Notes: a model not told the origin generated them from the letters alone. A stretch of DNA of 64,000 bases from Aphidius gifuensis (GCF_014905175.1 NC_057789.1:17208679-17272678); one strand, 5' to 3'. Shown: positions 10,401-22,190, numbered from the stretch's first letter. Numbers and translations are program-made.

Positions 10401-13400
10401 TGAAAAAGAAAAAAATTATTATTAGCAAACTTTAAGTAAATGCATACAATATAAAAATTTTTATAGCAGAAAAGAATAAATAAGTCAATGAACCTGTATA
10501 TCTTCATTGTTTATTGATTCTTCTTCAAATCGGAATAGTAGATCTTCACATTTTTTTTTCTCATCTTCTAATTGGACATTTAATATTTGTTTTTCTTCTA
10601 ATAGTTTCGTCATTGCCGATTGTGCATCAAAAATAATTTTTTCCGTCTCTTCTCGATACTAAGAAAAATTAAAAATATATTCATTCAAACAAATACATAG
10701 CATTATTGGTATGTAAATCATAATATATTTTTCCCATAAGTAAATATCTACCTTACTATATTCTTGTTTTAATGCACTTATTGACTGTTCAGCATTATCA
10801 GCTTGGATAGCAGACTTTGTAATCCTTTCTCTCTCTAGATTTCTTTCTTTTCGTAACATATCGATTTCTTGTTGTTTTTCTTTTAATTTTTCCTGAAAAA
10901 TGTATATTTTTTTAAGGAAATATTTTGGAACTAATATATTAGAAAAAATTTTATTTAGAAAAATACAAGGTTTATACCAGAAAATTAAAAGTTTTTATCC
11001 GGATTCATGTTTTGAAAACAAATTTTTTATTTCTATTAATACTCTATGAGGCTTTGAATTTTGATCGATTTATCAAAGATGCTACAAGAAAACCATTTTA
11101 GATAATTCTTATTATAGAAATTGTATGCAGAGAATAAAACAATAATTGTAAAAAAAAGCTTTCTTTTCAATAACATTCTATAGTCATATCTTAAATTATA
11201 AAGAAATTTGTATCTATATGCTGGTGTTATACTTGAATACTTTTTCATTGTTTTTTGTCAACTATTAATGACTCAATATGCTTAGAATACTAAAATAGTG
11301 TTTTATTTCCGTTACAAATACATTTTACAAACTTTTAAAATACAATAACAGAATTATATTAATTCTATATACATATTCTAAGTTTACTTAATTAACATGC
11401 TTTTGAGTGAATTATTGCCTCACCTGGAGTGTACTTTGGCTAGATGTAGGTTGGCGAACTTTCTGTAATTTAACCGATTAAAACACAATAACAAAAACAA
11501 ACAGTAATAAAAATAAACAACAAAAAATATTTCCATTAATAATTAATAAACAAAAAAAGTGTTTCATTTATATCTTATTGATAGCATAAACGTATCTCGG
11601 AGTTACAAGCAACTTCACTCGGCAAATCTTACCCGCCCAGTTATATTTCCTCGGATATTATTAGAAGTTGTACTAGTTATACTTGATAAAGAAGTCAAAG
11701 ATTCTCTGGAACTTGTTTTTGTAATTGATGTATTCAAAGCTCCATAAGTTGGCTTGCGAAGAGACAAAGATGAACGTTTGCTTGATGGTGATCTTGATAC
11801 TTTTTGTACTAAAGCAAACAGACCATGTTTCGGTGGACACTGGAAATATCTGAAATATAATCATAAAGTAAACGAGTCGATACACTTTTTGTTTAATTTC
11901 ACTTTATAGTATGGTAAAAAACAAAAAAAAAAAAAAAAACAAATAATAATATTTTAATAATCAATTTAAACCTTATATCTGCAACAGAACCATCATTTTT
12001 CCCAACTGGATCATCTAATTCAACACCACACCAATCTCCAGTCGCAAATTCAGTCGTGCCCAAGTATTTAAGTACACCAGTTTTACTTCCCTGGCTTGAC
12101 GACACAATCACCCTATCACCAATTTTCAGATCACGATAATGTGATAATGATGACGAAAGACTCGTTGTTGATGTATTCAGTGATGGTGACATAGATAAAA
12201 TTTTTTTTTGGTTCGACATATTTATAGCAGCTTCTGATAATGGGTGACAAGTTAGCCTAGTGAGACGTGAAAATATTCCATGCTTAGGAGCACATTGAAA
12301 ATATCTTGAGCCAGCAACTGATCCATCGTTCTTTCCTTTGTAGTATTGTAAAATGAAAAAACACATAATAAATATTCGATAAATAGAAAATTTGATAATA
12401 ATAACTGACTCATAAATGACCAAGCAATTACCAATTGGCTCATCTAGTACTACCCCAGCCCAATCGCCTGGTGCAAATTGTGTTTCTCCAATGTAAGCTA
12501 TAGATCCAGGTTTTGTTCCACCGACCCATACTCTATTTCCTATTATAAAGCTGTCTGTGTCTTCTGTCAACACGACACTTGTATCTGTTTATATTTAAAA
12601 AAAAAATATATATGAATACTTAAGCCGTAATAGATTCAAGTATAAATTTTATAAATATATTATAAAAAATTCTTTATAATGTGATTAATCAAACTCACCT
12701 GATTCACGACGCACATCGTTACTCATTTTGTGATTTGAGTTTTTGTAGATAGGCTCCATGCAATCTGTCATGCAATGAAAACAATATCTAAGATATCTAC
12801 TTAATAAAACAAATCATCAGACTGATACAAGCAATCGAATCTGCAATGAATTATGTTTAATGAGCTGTATAATATAACTAAAAGACAATTGCTATAAAAA
12901 CCGGAAGCTAAATGTAATAATAATTGTTACATAAATAAATAAATGGATTAATTATGATAAATTGTTATTGATCGATAACTTTTTCAGGGCGTTTAAACTG
13001 TAAAAAAATAAAATATGCACGTATATATTATTTATTCTCAATCTAATAACTTTTGTTATTTTTACCAATGTATCATGAACTGACATCATCTTTGACGATT
13101 TTAGCTTCTCAAGGATAGTTAAACCTAAATGAATAGTTTTATCTTTTCAATTTGACATAATCGATAGAAACACTTTTCTTAAAATGTTCATGGCAATTCG
13201 ATTACTGATATATTCTGAACAAAGTGGGCGCGGTTTGTAGATAAACATTGGTAATAATTAGATAGATCTAGGCGTAGGTGAGTTGGGACTAAACATAGAT
13301 TTTTTTTGTCATTGAGTGATTGTATAATATTGTACGGCATATATACACTTAAGAACAGCATTTTTTAAATTTATTCGATTTCATAACTATGATATACAGA

Positions 13401-14232
13401 GAATGGTAAATATGGGCATGGAAAATATAACTTAACACAATCATTTAACTAAATTATGTATTATAAAAAAAACAGTAAAAACTTGAATAACTATCACATT
13501 TTTTTTTAATTTCTAAAAAAAAAAATCAATTACTGGACTGATATTTTAAGATTTAATTTTTCTGTTTCTAATATATTATTTTAAAAAATGATCAATTAAG
13601 TCTACATGTTTTCTTACAAAATAAAAAATATAATTGTTAACGTATCTATTCACATTTTAACACTATATTATTTTTTTCCAAGTTTTGAAACTGCGTTTAA
13701 TTTACCAAGAATTTTAAGAAATCTGATAGCGATGAAAAGTGCAGACAAGAAAAAGAATTGTTAAAGAAGCTTGATTGCTTGTTGACCATTTCAGTGAAAC
13801 TGATTATTTACAACAGTTAACAAGGTAGGTATAAGAGAAGTTTTTCATATGTTGACCTAGACCCGTAAATACTATTGAATAGGGGGGGGGGGGATAAATG
13901 ACTTCATTGTTGGATTAAGTAAATGAACAAATTGATAAAAAAATGATTCCAAGATATATTTGGTTATTTACTTATTCATACTTCTTTTTATAAAAGCATA
14001 AATAAAACAAAATATAAAAATCATGCAAATTAATTGGCAAAATGAATCCGACTAGAAAATTGATGATAAACTAACGCGAAATTATCGTTAACTTACTCAT
14101 AGATGACCGAGAAGCCGATCGAGATATCCCTGGTTGTGATTGTGAAGTACAGCAAGGTTGACTAATTTTTGATGTTAGACGTAGCTCAGTAGTTTTTCTA
14201 TCTAGACCTACTTTTTCTGATTCGTAGTTCAT
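7441..14232 (-). CDS. CLIP-190: CLIP-170/CLIP-190 microtubule plus-end binding protein (3' end incomplete)
   Basis: Tracks growing microtubule ends and links them to membranes and dynein/dynactin (family knowledge). Exons, minus strand: 14232-14097, 12584-12432, 12335-11972, 11849-11633, 11462-11424, 10892-10752, 10658-10494, 10392-10372 (21 bp), 10287-10141, 10051-7441; all phases agree, giving about 1331 residues. Two CAP-Gly domains (about residues 60-128 and 166-236), each with the GKNDG signature, are followed by a Ser-rich linker and a very long coiled coil. A zinc knuckle (CDICDRFDLHETEDC) lies near the end. A second knuckle begins (YCENCE) and is cut by donor GTGAGT at 7440-7435. One or more further exons should lie downstream, but I could not find them; repeats fill that space. 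The start is the ATG at 14230-14232; an alternative first exon exists (see 12699-12726). Confidence 0.93.
12699..12726 (-). CDS. CLIP-190: Alternative first coding exon of CLIP
   Basis: ATG followed by MSNDVRRES and a GTGAGT donor. It ends with one spare base, exactly like the upstream first exon (14097-14232), so either splices in phase to the exon at 12584. This predicts two N-termini (MNYESEKVGL.. or MSNDVRRES..), probably from two promoters. No transcript evidence is available here. Confidence 0.6.
12740..14096. other. CLIP first intron / alternative promoter region
   Basis: AT-rich, without repeats of the families seen elsewhere. It contains a 12-G run at 13882-13893. Sequence just upstream of 12726 would be the leader of the alternative first exon. 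No other gene seen. Confidence 0.5.
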
Positions 14233-14535
14233 TTCACTATTTTAAATTTATTTATTCTATCACAGTCTTTTAAATATTCGTTTATTATAATTGATATTGA
14301 TATTGATAAGCTAGATTCATATGCAAAAAAGCTTTGAAATTAATTTTACTCTGCATTAGTTTCCAATACGATATACAAAAAAAACGTTGTAAAATACATA
14401 ATCACGTCATATTTTATGATGAAAATATATAATCATTACACATTATATGATAATAAGTACGCATAAGTCATAACATTAAAAATCCGCACCGTTTTGTACA
14501 GGTTATGATTTCGCAACTTCTTGTAAAGTTAAGGC

Positions 14536-14644
14536 TTGTGGCCACTAGCATAGTTGTTCGACCAAGTTCTATGCCATAGCGATATGGCAGAAATAGTTCA
14601 CATATGACGGCTATAGGGCGGCGTTTTAATCGTTTTTTGAAATT
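14536..14644. repeat. Left part of an interrupted repeat (continues at 18284)
   Basis: Matches 6326-6435 (GGCTTGTGGCCACTAGCATA, then ATAGGGCGGCGTTTTAATCG). The match resumes at 18284-18296 and 18967-19200, so two later insertions split one ancestral copy. Confidence 0.8.
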
Positions 14645-15249
14645 AGCTGTGTTCGATGGTCGTCTCGGCTCAGTTCCGTCTCACTCATGGAGTTTCACAA
14701 GGAGGGTAATCTGTGACGTCACACTGTGTATTGGCATAGGGAGCTGTTGAAGCTCACGGAATGGAGCAAGTCAGTACGTTTTTCTGCCGGTGATGACGCT
14801 AGTGGGACGAGTGCCCAAAGTCACATGTTGTTTTTGTTTATATTTTTTTTTTTTTTTTGTGTAGCTCAGTTAGAGTATTCCTTCATTATGTAAAAAAATA
14901 ATACAACTACATAATACATTATTTATTTAACAAGTAAAATTAAAGCAATTTATTTTAATTTACAGTGTCTAAGAAAAAGATAAAGCTAAGGAATTAATGT
15001 TGCTTACCATATAATTTCTTTATAATCACATCAATTCTTTAGCTTCATCTTTTTTTTAGCTACTGTTTTCATTTGGTATTTTTTTTATGATAATGAATTA
15101 CTTTAATGTTAAATAAATAATTTTTTATTAAAAAGATCATTCCAAATAAATTTTATTTCAATTAGGTACATGTGATGCAAATGTTGACATAAAAAATAAT
15201 AATATAGTCCAATTGAAGTATTGAAAAAAAAAAAAACAAAAATGTTCAT

Positions 15250-15665
15250 GATGACATTAATGGATATGAACCAGGAAAACCAAGTTTTTTAGAGGAATTA
15301 TTTGGTAAAGAAAAAAGACAAAAAAACCACCAAAGGGTTAGTATTTGTATGGTGCTGTTGGTGATGGAAAAATCATGTTGATGGATCTCTTTTAGGATTG
15401 TTGTAAGATAATTTATATCACAATTATTTTAATAATAATATAAATAAATAATTAATAAATATCATTGTTTACAGATTGAGAAAAAAGAACATGTACTTTT
15501 TTTTTATTTATGCTAGATGTACATAGTAAAATTCATCAAGTTAAAAAAACAATAAAACGTGTTTATAGTAGTACAAAACTTCAACCATTTGATCCAATGC
15601 CACCAGTTGCTGATATGATTATTAAAAAATAATGGCTTTTATGTTTTGATAAATTTCAGACAAGA
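15250..15665 (+). pseudogene. AFG1L: AFG1L-type AAA ATPase gene fragment, left arm
   Basis: Translates to pieces typical of the mitochondrial AFG1/LACE1 ATPase: GYEPGKPSFLEELFGK, then a Walker-A region (AVGDGKIMLMDLF, where the family has G..G.GKT.LMDLF), an intron with GTAAGA donor and TTTACAG acceptor (about 15403-15474), and MLDVHSKIHQVKKTIKRVYS. The reading frame is broken by shifts and stops. Retention of the intron means a DNA copy, not a retrocopy. The family acts in mitochondrial protein quality control. Confidence 0.82.
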
Positions 15666-16235
15666 CAAAATTAAGTTTATAAAAAATCATGATGAATTAA
15701 AAACATTAAATTTAATATTTGATAATCATAGGTAACTGATATTGCTGGTATTTTAATAAAAAAAAATACCAAGCACAAGCAGGAGGCTAAAGAAAAGATG
15801 AAGCTAAGAAATTAATGCAGCAAAAGGAATTATGTGGTATAAGCCACATCAATTCCTTATAGCTACATTCTTTCTTTGGCCACTGCTTGTTCTTGGTATT
15901 TTAATTTATTATAATGTATTAATTCAATTTCATTTGTTAAATAAATGAGAAAAATTCCAAGGACAAACAGTGGCCAAAGAAAAAATCGAGCAAAGGAATT
16001 AATGCAGCCAGAAAAATTATTGGATAAGCAGCATTAATTTCATAACTCCATTTTTTCCTTGGCCACTGCTTGTCTTTGGTATTTATTATTTAGTAAACAA
16101 ATAAAATTATAGCAATATATCTTAATAAAAAAAATACCAAGGGCAAGCAGTGGACAAGGAAAAAATGAAGCTAAGAAATTAATGCTGCTTACCAAATAAT
16201 TTCTTTGGTCACATCAATTCCTTAACTTTTGGTCT

Positions 16236-16940
16236 AATAGTAGCATTTTCCATTTTCCAACTGAATCATCTGGGTCTTGTATTTTGATAAAATAACAGCA
16301 ATTTTTACCTTGTCCAATTTTTAATCTTTAATTAATTCCTGAATCAAGTGATACAACTAAACAATAATTTTTTAACACTTGTATAAATGGAATAAAATTT
16401 CCTCTTTGTAATCCACTTTCGTATAAATCATCAGGAGCTGTATTACTTGTTGTAACAACATGTTAATAATTGCAATAATTACACGATCAAATAATTCAGT
16501 AAATAATGGTTTCAATATCGTTGCATCAGCAACATCATCAAAACATATAATAGCCATGATTTTTCAATAATCATATCAGCAACTGGTGGCATTGGATCAA
16601 ATGGTTGAAGTTTTGTACTACTATAAACACGTTTTATTGTTTTTTTAACTTGATGAATTTTACTATGTACATCTAGCATAAATAAATAAAAATGTACACG
16701 TTCTCTTTTTTCAATCTGTAAACAATGATATTTATTAATTATTTATTTATATTATTATTAAAATAATTGTGATATAAATTATGTTACAACAATCCTAAAA
16801 GAGATCCATCAACATGATTTTTCCATCACCAACAGCACCATACAAATACTAACCCTTTGGTGTTTTTTTTGTCTTTTTTCTTTACCAAATAATTCCTCTA
16901 AAAAACTTGGTTTTCCTGGTTCATATCCATTAATGTCATC
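16236..16940 (-). pseudogene. AFG1L: AFG1L-type ATPase gene fragment, right arm
   Basis: Inverted partner of 15250-15665, but it extends further along the gene. After the shared GYEPGKPSFLEELFG and MLDVHSKIHQVKK pieces it reads a Walker-B-like ICFDDVADATILKPLFTELF (family: LCFDEFQVTDIADAMIL), a remnant of TSN.PPDDLYK.GLQR, and C-terminal GQGKNCCYFIK. Multiple frameshifts; no function expected. The unequal extent of the two arms shows that the fragment was longer before left-arm loss. Confidence 0.82.
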
Positions 16941-17996
16941 ATGAACATTTTTGTTTTTTTTTTTTTTCAATACTTCAATTGGACTATATTATTATTTTTT
17001 ATGTCAACATTTGCATCACATGTACCTAATTGAAATAAAATTTATTTGGAATGATCTTTTTAATAAAAAATTATTTATTTAACATTAAAGTAATTCATTA
17101 TCATAAAAAAAATACCAAATGAAAACAGTAGCTAAAAAAAAGATGAAGCTAAAGAATAGATGTGACTATAAAGAAATTATATGGTAAGCAACATTAATTC
17201 CTTAGTGTCTTTTTCTTAGACACTGCTTGTCCTTGGTGTTTGGTTTATTAAAATAAATTGCTTTAATTTTATTTGTTAAATAAATAATGTATTATTGAGT
17301 TGAATTATTTTTTTACAGAAAAGAATACTCTAACTGAGCTACACAAAAAAAAAAAAAAAATATAAACAAAAACAACATGTGACTTTGGACACTCGTCCCA
17401 CTAGCGTCATCACTGGCAGAAAAACGTACTGACTTGCTCCATTCTGTGAGCTTCAGTGAAATTCGAGAGATTACCCTCCTTATACACCTCCATGGTCTCA
17501 CTTACGGCTCACTTATGGCGCTAGCGACGTACAATTGTTTGAAGAACTACAAAGGCACAAAATCTCAATACAGGTGCTTATCTATATCATCACCGTACCA
17601 ATGCTTCAATAAATATTGTTTATTTACTTTATGCAAACAGTGTCATCATAATAATCTATTACAATGAGTTGATAAATATATAATCAAAATGAATATAGAA
17701 AATGTAATTCAGGTGAGAGCAAATAGTGAATGAAAGAAATAAAAATGAAAATACAAATTTTGGAGATGGAATTATTATCTGTGCTATTGAACAATAATTT
17801 TTTATCTTTTATACATAGGAAATAATTGAAAACAATCAAAATAACATTATGAACTCATTTTGTTATTACAAAATTAAAGTTTTAATAAATAACAATAAAT
17901 TTTGAAACGACAACGAACAACAACAACAATCGTCATTTCGTCAATCAACAATATTTATTGGGGCATTGATACAGTGATGATATAGATAGGCACCTG

Positions 17997-18158
17997 CAGT
18001 CCAATTCACAGGGCAAATTTTTTACAATTTAGGGCTTTTTTTTGCCGGTGATGGCGCTTGTCAAATTTTTTTTATATAGATTTTACATACAAAAGCTCTA
18101 CAAGCGCCGCCAGTAGAGGAAAAAAGCCCTAAATTGTAATGCCCTGTGAATTGGACTG
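17997..18158. mobile_element. MITE, CAGTCCAATTCAC family, TSD CTG
   Basis: Palindromic 162 bp, ends CAGTCCAATTCACAGGGC. CTG at 17994-17996 and 18159-18161. The uninterrupted site is visible at 17560-17575 (ATACAGGTGCCTA type), confirming a 3-bp TSD and hence a PIF/Harbinger-like CWG target. Confidence 0.88.
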
Positions 18159-18296
18159 CTGTATTGAGATCAATTGAGATTTTGTGCCTTTGTAGTTCTT
18201 CAAACAACCGTACGTCGCTAGCGCCATAAGTGAGCCGTAAGTGAGACGGAACTGAGCCGAGACGACCATCGAACACAGCTATTGTTTCAGCTGTAC

Positions 18297-18966
18297 CATG
18301 GTAGAAATATACAGGTAGGTCCATGCGCATACGTTTTTTTAAGCCAATAAGAAGTGCTGACCACCGGTTGCCATATTGGCTAAAGTGGCGCGACTTTATT
18401 TAAATCATAAATTAAAATACATATTAAAGATGATCTTAGTAGAAGATTAAAATAATAAAAATACATAAACAAATGATTAATTATATAAAAAATAAAAAAT
18501 AAAATACATATTAAGCTTTGTTACATATTTTTTTTAACTTATTTTTTTTTTTTATCTTCTATAATTTGCTCATTAAAAACTCTGAGTCAAATGTACGTAC
18601 AAGTATGTACCAAACATTGTATTGCATCCAGTGCAATATATATATTGTTCTTTTTATGCAAACTTTTAGTTTGTTAACTAAATATGTAAAAATTTCTTTT
18701 ATTTTTGTGAAAAAGTAAAAGTTCAATTTCTAATTGTTTTGCAACATCTATAAATACGTAGAATTATCAAATAATATTTTTAAAGTTTTTATTTATGATT
18801 AATGTAACTTTTAAGCATGCCATACATAAATAATTAACAGTACAATAATAATAATATGACGGACACACAGATTTACACACATGCAAACAAGATGGCCGCC
18901 AATGGTCTGCGCAGTAGATTTTTATTTTCGTCCGAGGCATGAACATACCTGTATATTTCTACCATG
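18297..18966. mobile_element. hAT-type element, CATGGTAGAA ends, TSD AGCTGTAC
   Basis: 670 bp. Inverted ends CATGGTAGAAATATACAGG; 8-bp repeats AGCTGTAC at 18289-18296 and 18967-18974. The reference copy near 6450 shows the single uninterrupted site (AGCTATACC). A second member is at 43953-44549. The AT-rich interior has no transposase. Confidence 0.92.
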
Positions 18967-19204
18967 AGCTGTACCAACTTGCTTAGAAGCACATAAAAAA
19001 TAAATAAAAATATAACCTTTCTTATTTGTTGACAATTTGATATTTTGACAGTCAATCATTATACATATGTACTATACATGTGTAAATATAATGAAACAAA
19101 TTTATTTATAACGCTAACCATTGTTGTTGTATTTTCTTAATGTTGGCTGTATCAAAAAATACTAGTGTGAAGTTAGCGGTTCTATGCTGAAAATGCTGCA
19201 CGCA

Positions 19205-19745
19205 CATGGAGGTGAATAAGGAGGGTAATCTCTCGAAATTTACTGAAGCTCACAGAATGGAGCAAGTCAGTACGTTTTTCTGCCGGTGATGACGCTTTTG
19301 CTACAACAGTTCTATGGTCACATGTTATTTTTGTTTATATTTTTTCATGATAATGTGACAAGTCAAAAGATAAGTACCAATGCAATGTAATGTTCATGAA
19401 CAAAATGACTCTGATGTTCATGTACCAGATGAGTACGAATTATATGTACCAATGCAATGTAATGTTCATGTACCAACTAAATCATCATTACATATGATAC
19501 ATGCGTCAACTCAGACTGTAGACCATAATGATTCATTCGAACTAAATAAAAAAAATTGAATGTAAACACCGGTAATTTTAATTTTTTAATGATCATATAC
19601 TTTGATGTGTCACATTGTCATGTATTATGAGATTGCCAAAAATGTAAACAAAAATACCATGTGACCATAGAACTGTTGTAGTAAAAGCGCCACCATCGCC
19701 AAAAAAAGGTACTGACTTGCTCCATTCCGTGAGCTTCACCAACAG
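19205..19745. mobile_element. hAT remnant, CATGGAGGTG family
   Basis: Left end CATGGAGGTGAATAAGGAGG; arm blocks (GCTCACAGAATGGAGCAAGT, ATGGTCACATG) are mirrored up to about 19744, where a MITE follows. The right terminus is missing, so no TSD can be read. The short core has repeated ATGTACCAATGCAATGTAAT words. Confidence 0.75.
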
Positions 19746-19907
19746 CACCCGTATTCACCGGGCAAATTTTATACAATTTAGGGCTTTTTTTTGCCACAGA
19801 TGGCGCTTATGAAATTTTTTTTATATGGATTTTACATATAAAAGCTCCACAAGCGCCACCGGTGGATGAAAAAAGCCCTAAATTGTAATGCTCTGTGAAT
19901 TGGACTG
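19746..19907. mobile_element. MITE, CACCCGTATTCAC / CAGTCCAATTCAC hybrid ends
   Basis: The left end is of the CACCCGTATTCA type, the right end of the CAGTCCAATTCAC type, on a common palindromic body (GGGCTTTTT arms). This copy shows that the two end types belong to one family or recombine. Confidence 0.8.
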
Positions 19908-20078
19908 CTGGCCGGGGGCCTCGGCCTGGGCCAACGGAAAGACAACTTGATAAATCAAAAACTCACTATGAGAAAATCCCATGTAAATATTTGAAATTAT
20001 AATGTAGCAGTGCTGACACTACGAACATATAAAATAAACCATGATAAAAAATTGGCCGGATTTTTGGCCTCGGCCAGC
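19908..20078. mobile_element. Small TIR element, GCTGGCCGAGGCC ends
   Basis: GC-rich inverted ends (GGGGGCCTCGGCC at left, GGCCTCGGCCAGC at right) surround about 140 bp of AT-rich sequence. No TSD is obvious because it abuts another MITE. Confidence 0.5.
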
Positions 20079-20124
20079 TATCGAACGCTGCCCTGAAATA
20101 TAATAAAACTGCACCCGTATTCAG

Positions 20125-20500
20125 GGGTGCATTCCTTTAATAAAAATTTTTTTTCGTTTTGCAATTTCGCCCTGTAATACCGACTAAAAACTAGAAACAG
20201 AAACAACGACAAAAGTGATAAATTTCTCTATGCAATATTCCAGACTTTACAGTTTACGATAATGTGTGGTACGACCTATGTGACAATAACAAACAATCAC
20301 AACAAGTCGATTTTCTATTTATTTCAGTTTGATATAAACATTGAACAGTTATCCATCTAATAATTGGAAGCCAAAAAAAATATAATGTCATGTGCCAGTA
20401 CTGCCACTACAAGAAACAGCTTTTTCCTATAAAATTTTGGCCGGTATTACAGGGCGAAATTGCAAAACGAAAAAAAATTTTTCATTAAAGGAATGCACCC
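20125..20500. mobile_element. MITE, GGGTGCATTCC family, TSD CAG
   Basis: 376 bp, ends GGGTGCATTCCTTTAATAAA inverted, CAG on both sides (20122-20124, 20501-20503). Subterminal GCAATTTCGCCCTGTAATAC is also inverted. A full sibling at 55993-56376 interrupts the retrotransposon; a fragment is at 31349-31463. Confidence 0.92.
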
Positions 20501-20941
20501 CAGCAGTCCAATTCACAGGGCAAATTTTTTACAATTTAGGGCTTTTTACGAAGCCGGGTAGGGCCATCGAGTGCTTGCGTGCAAAGTACGAACGCATAAA
20601 CAGCAAACCAAAGTTTGCGTACGTGCGAAGTACGATCGCACGTAAGCACTCAAGAAAAAAATAATAAAAATCGGCGTGCGCATGCGTAATCCGCCATATT
20701 ATTTATTATTATTTATAATTTCATTCTGTCAAATGTCAATAAATAATTATAAACATTGCTCCAAATCTGTTCCAATATTGATATATAAATTCATTTAATA
20801 AAAATATCGAATCTTTTAAAAATACATGACATTTATAGAAAATAATAATAAACCTTGCTACAATATGAATATTAATTAATTCAATAAAAGTATTAAATAT
20901 TTATAAATACGTGTTATTTATATAAACACATATACGTCAAG

Positions 20942-21436
20942 ATGGATAACTCTTCAACTAATAATTTTAATAACACAGGTAATTAATTTAAAAAATCAAA
21001 TCAAATTACTATGCTGTAGTTAATGATCTACATATAATATTGCAATATTAAATATGAAATGACAGATGCTGGTGATGCTGGTGTAATTGGAGTTAGCCAG
21101 GCTGGTCATGATGATGCAGTTGAATACAGGAATAAACTGATTGAATATTATCACAGAGAAGGATATGGTTATCAAGAAATTGTAGATTTCCTTAAAAACA
21201 AGCATCGAATTTTGATTTCGTTGAGACATTTTAAAAGAACACTAGTAAGTCTAGGACTAAAACGTCGTAAAATACCAGATTCACCTGATATGGAAATACT
21301 ATCAGCCATAATTTTTACTACCAAAAAAATAATGAATCCATCTAATCGTAATATATTTGTTTACAATTTTCTTTCCACATGGGGCTTTATTTTTTTGTAT
21401 CAATTTACGAATCTGAAAAAATATTTAAAAATATAA
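20942..21436 (+). CDS. Putative helix-turn-helix transposon protein, truncated
   Basis: Exon 1 (20942-20978, MDNSSTNNFNNT) ends with one base before GTAATT; exon 2 starts at 21066 after ACAG and reads in phase. Residues about 28-75 look like an HTH of the kind preceding integrase-type transposase domains: RNKLIEYYHREGYGYQEIVD, then a second helix pair ending GLKRRK. The DDE catalytic part is absent, and after about 21300 the frame looks non-coding. Similar HTH segments occur in IS3EU-like eukaryotic transposons as I recall them; this is not verified. Converges with the gene at 22190. Confidence 0.5.
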
Positions 21437-21484
21437 AACAAATATCACAAAATATTAGTATGACAAATTTAAAAAAAATATTAC

Positions 21485-22190
21485 TTTTTTTGGTGGATGC
21501 ATTAAACTGTCATCACTGTCATATGAATTTTCAGCAGTCCAATTCACAGGGCATTACAATTTAGGGCTTTTTTCCTCCACTGACGGCGCTTGTGAAGCTT
21601 TTGTATATAAAATCTATATAAAAAAAATTTTACAAGCGCCATCAGCGGCAAAAAATAGCCCTAAATTGTAAAAAATTTGCCCTGTGAATTGGACTGCTGG
21701 TGAAGGTGGTGGTGGTGCTAATTCTTTAACGATCTCCATTAGTTTTCTTGATTTTTGAGCATTGAAATTAGCTAAAGGATACATTGCTGAAATATTGTTA
21801 AAAAGAAAATTATTAAATATTTTGTGGTGCATCAACTGACGAAAATATTTCAGATAAAAGATATCATAAACTTACGAGTATCTATGAGAATAGTATACAA
21901 AATATCAACCCTTGGATCAATGATCAATTTACCGTCTATCATAGGAACAACCGAGACAGTATCATCACCATCTTCTTCTTGATAAGAAAGACCAGTTGCA
22001 TTTGAAATTACATTTTTAAGATCACTTAATTTTAGAGTGTTCTTTGAAGTTAATGTCAATTTGTATTTGTTGCGACCACAAGTTGCCTTAATCGTTTTTA
22101 ACTAAAAACAACAGGTGATTAGTAATGAACAAATGATTGTTTATAGCAATACTATTTAAAAAAATATTTACTACTTACAGTGTCACTCAT
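21485..22190 (-). CDS. Unidentified acidic protein of the long-TIR element, interrupted by a MITE
   Basis: Exons: 22190-22179 (MSDT, GTAAGT donor), 22101-21876 (226 bp), then from 21786. Phases agree. The second exon encodes LKTIKATCGRNKYKLTLTSK, then NVISNATGLSYQEEDGDDTV and IIDPRVDILYTIL; the third gives MYPLANFNAQKSRKLMEIVK and a PPPPSP tract. A 162-bp MITE (21535-21696) sits in that exon, after which ENSYDSDDSLMHPP continues to a GTAATA donor at 21484. I do not recognise the family. The clean splice sites and open frames suggest recent coding function; the MITE probably inactivated it. Confidence 0.5.
21535..21696. mobile_element. MITE, CAGTCCAATTCAC family
   Basis: 162-bp palindrome, flanked left by CAG and right by CTG. 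It interrupts the third exon of the minus-strand gene at 21485-22190, so it arrived after that gene stopped being selected or disabled it. Confidence 0.88.

Larger units (their letters stand above)
14686..17494. mobile_element. Palindromic hAT, 2.8 kb, TSD GTCTCACT, with captured AFG1L fragments
   Basis: Ends CATGGAG and CTCCATG. Perfect 8-bp repeats GTCTCACT at 14678-14685 and 17495-17502, and excision rejoins the host element's ..CCGTCTCACTTACGG. The two arms are inverted copies for over 1 kb each (for example ACTTGCTCCATTC, ACATGTGACTTTGG and AGAGTATTC blocks), so the element is a giant hairpin. AFG1L-type gene pieces sit in both arms. Degenerate hairpin-satellite units fill 15000-15080 and 15770-16240. 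Confidence 0.9.
14645..18280. mobile_element. Nested TIR element, AGCTGTGTTCG ends, TSD ATT
   Basis: Inverted ends AGCTGTGTTCGATGGTCGTC. The flanking ATT (14642-14644 and 18281-18283) collapses to the single ATT of the reference copy near 6435, giving a 3-bp TSD. It contains the 2.8-kb hAT at 14686-17494 and a MITE at 17997-18158; without them it is roughly 0.65 kb. Fragments of the same family are at 27719-27960. Confidence 0.85.

Noticed and set aside
13882..13893. 12-G run as a regulatory G-quadruplex
   Set aside because: A single homopolymer in an intron; may be a sequencing or assembly slip and lacks separate G-tracts.
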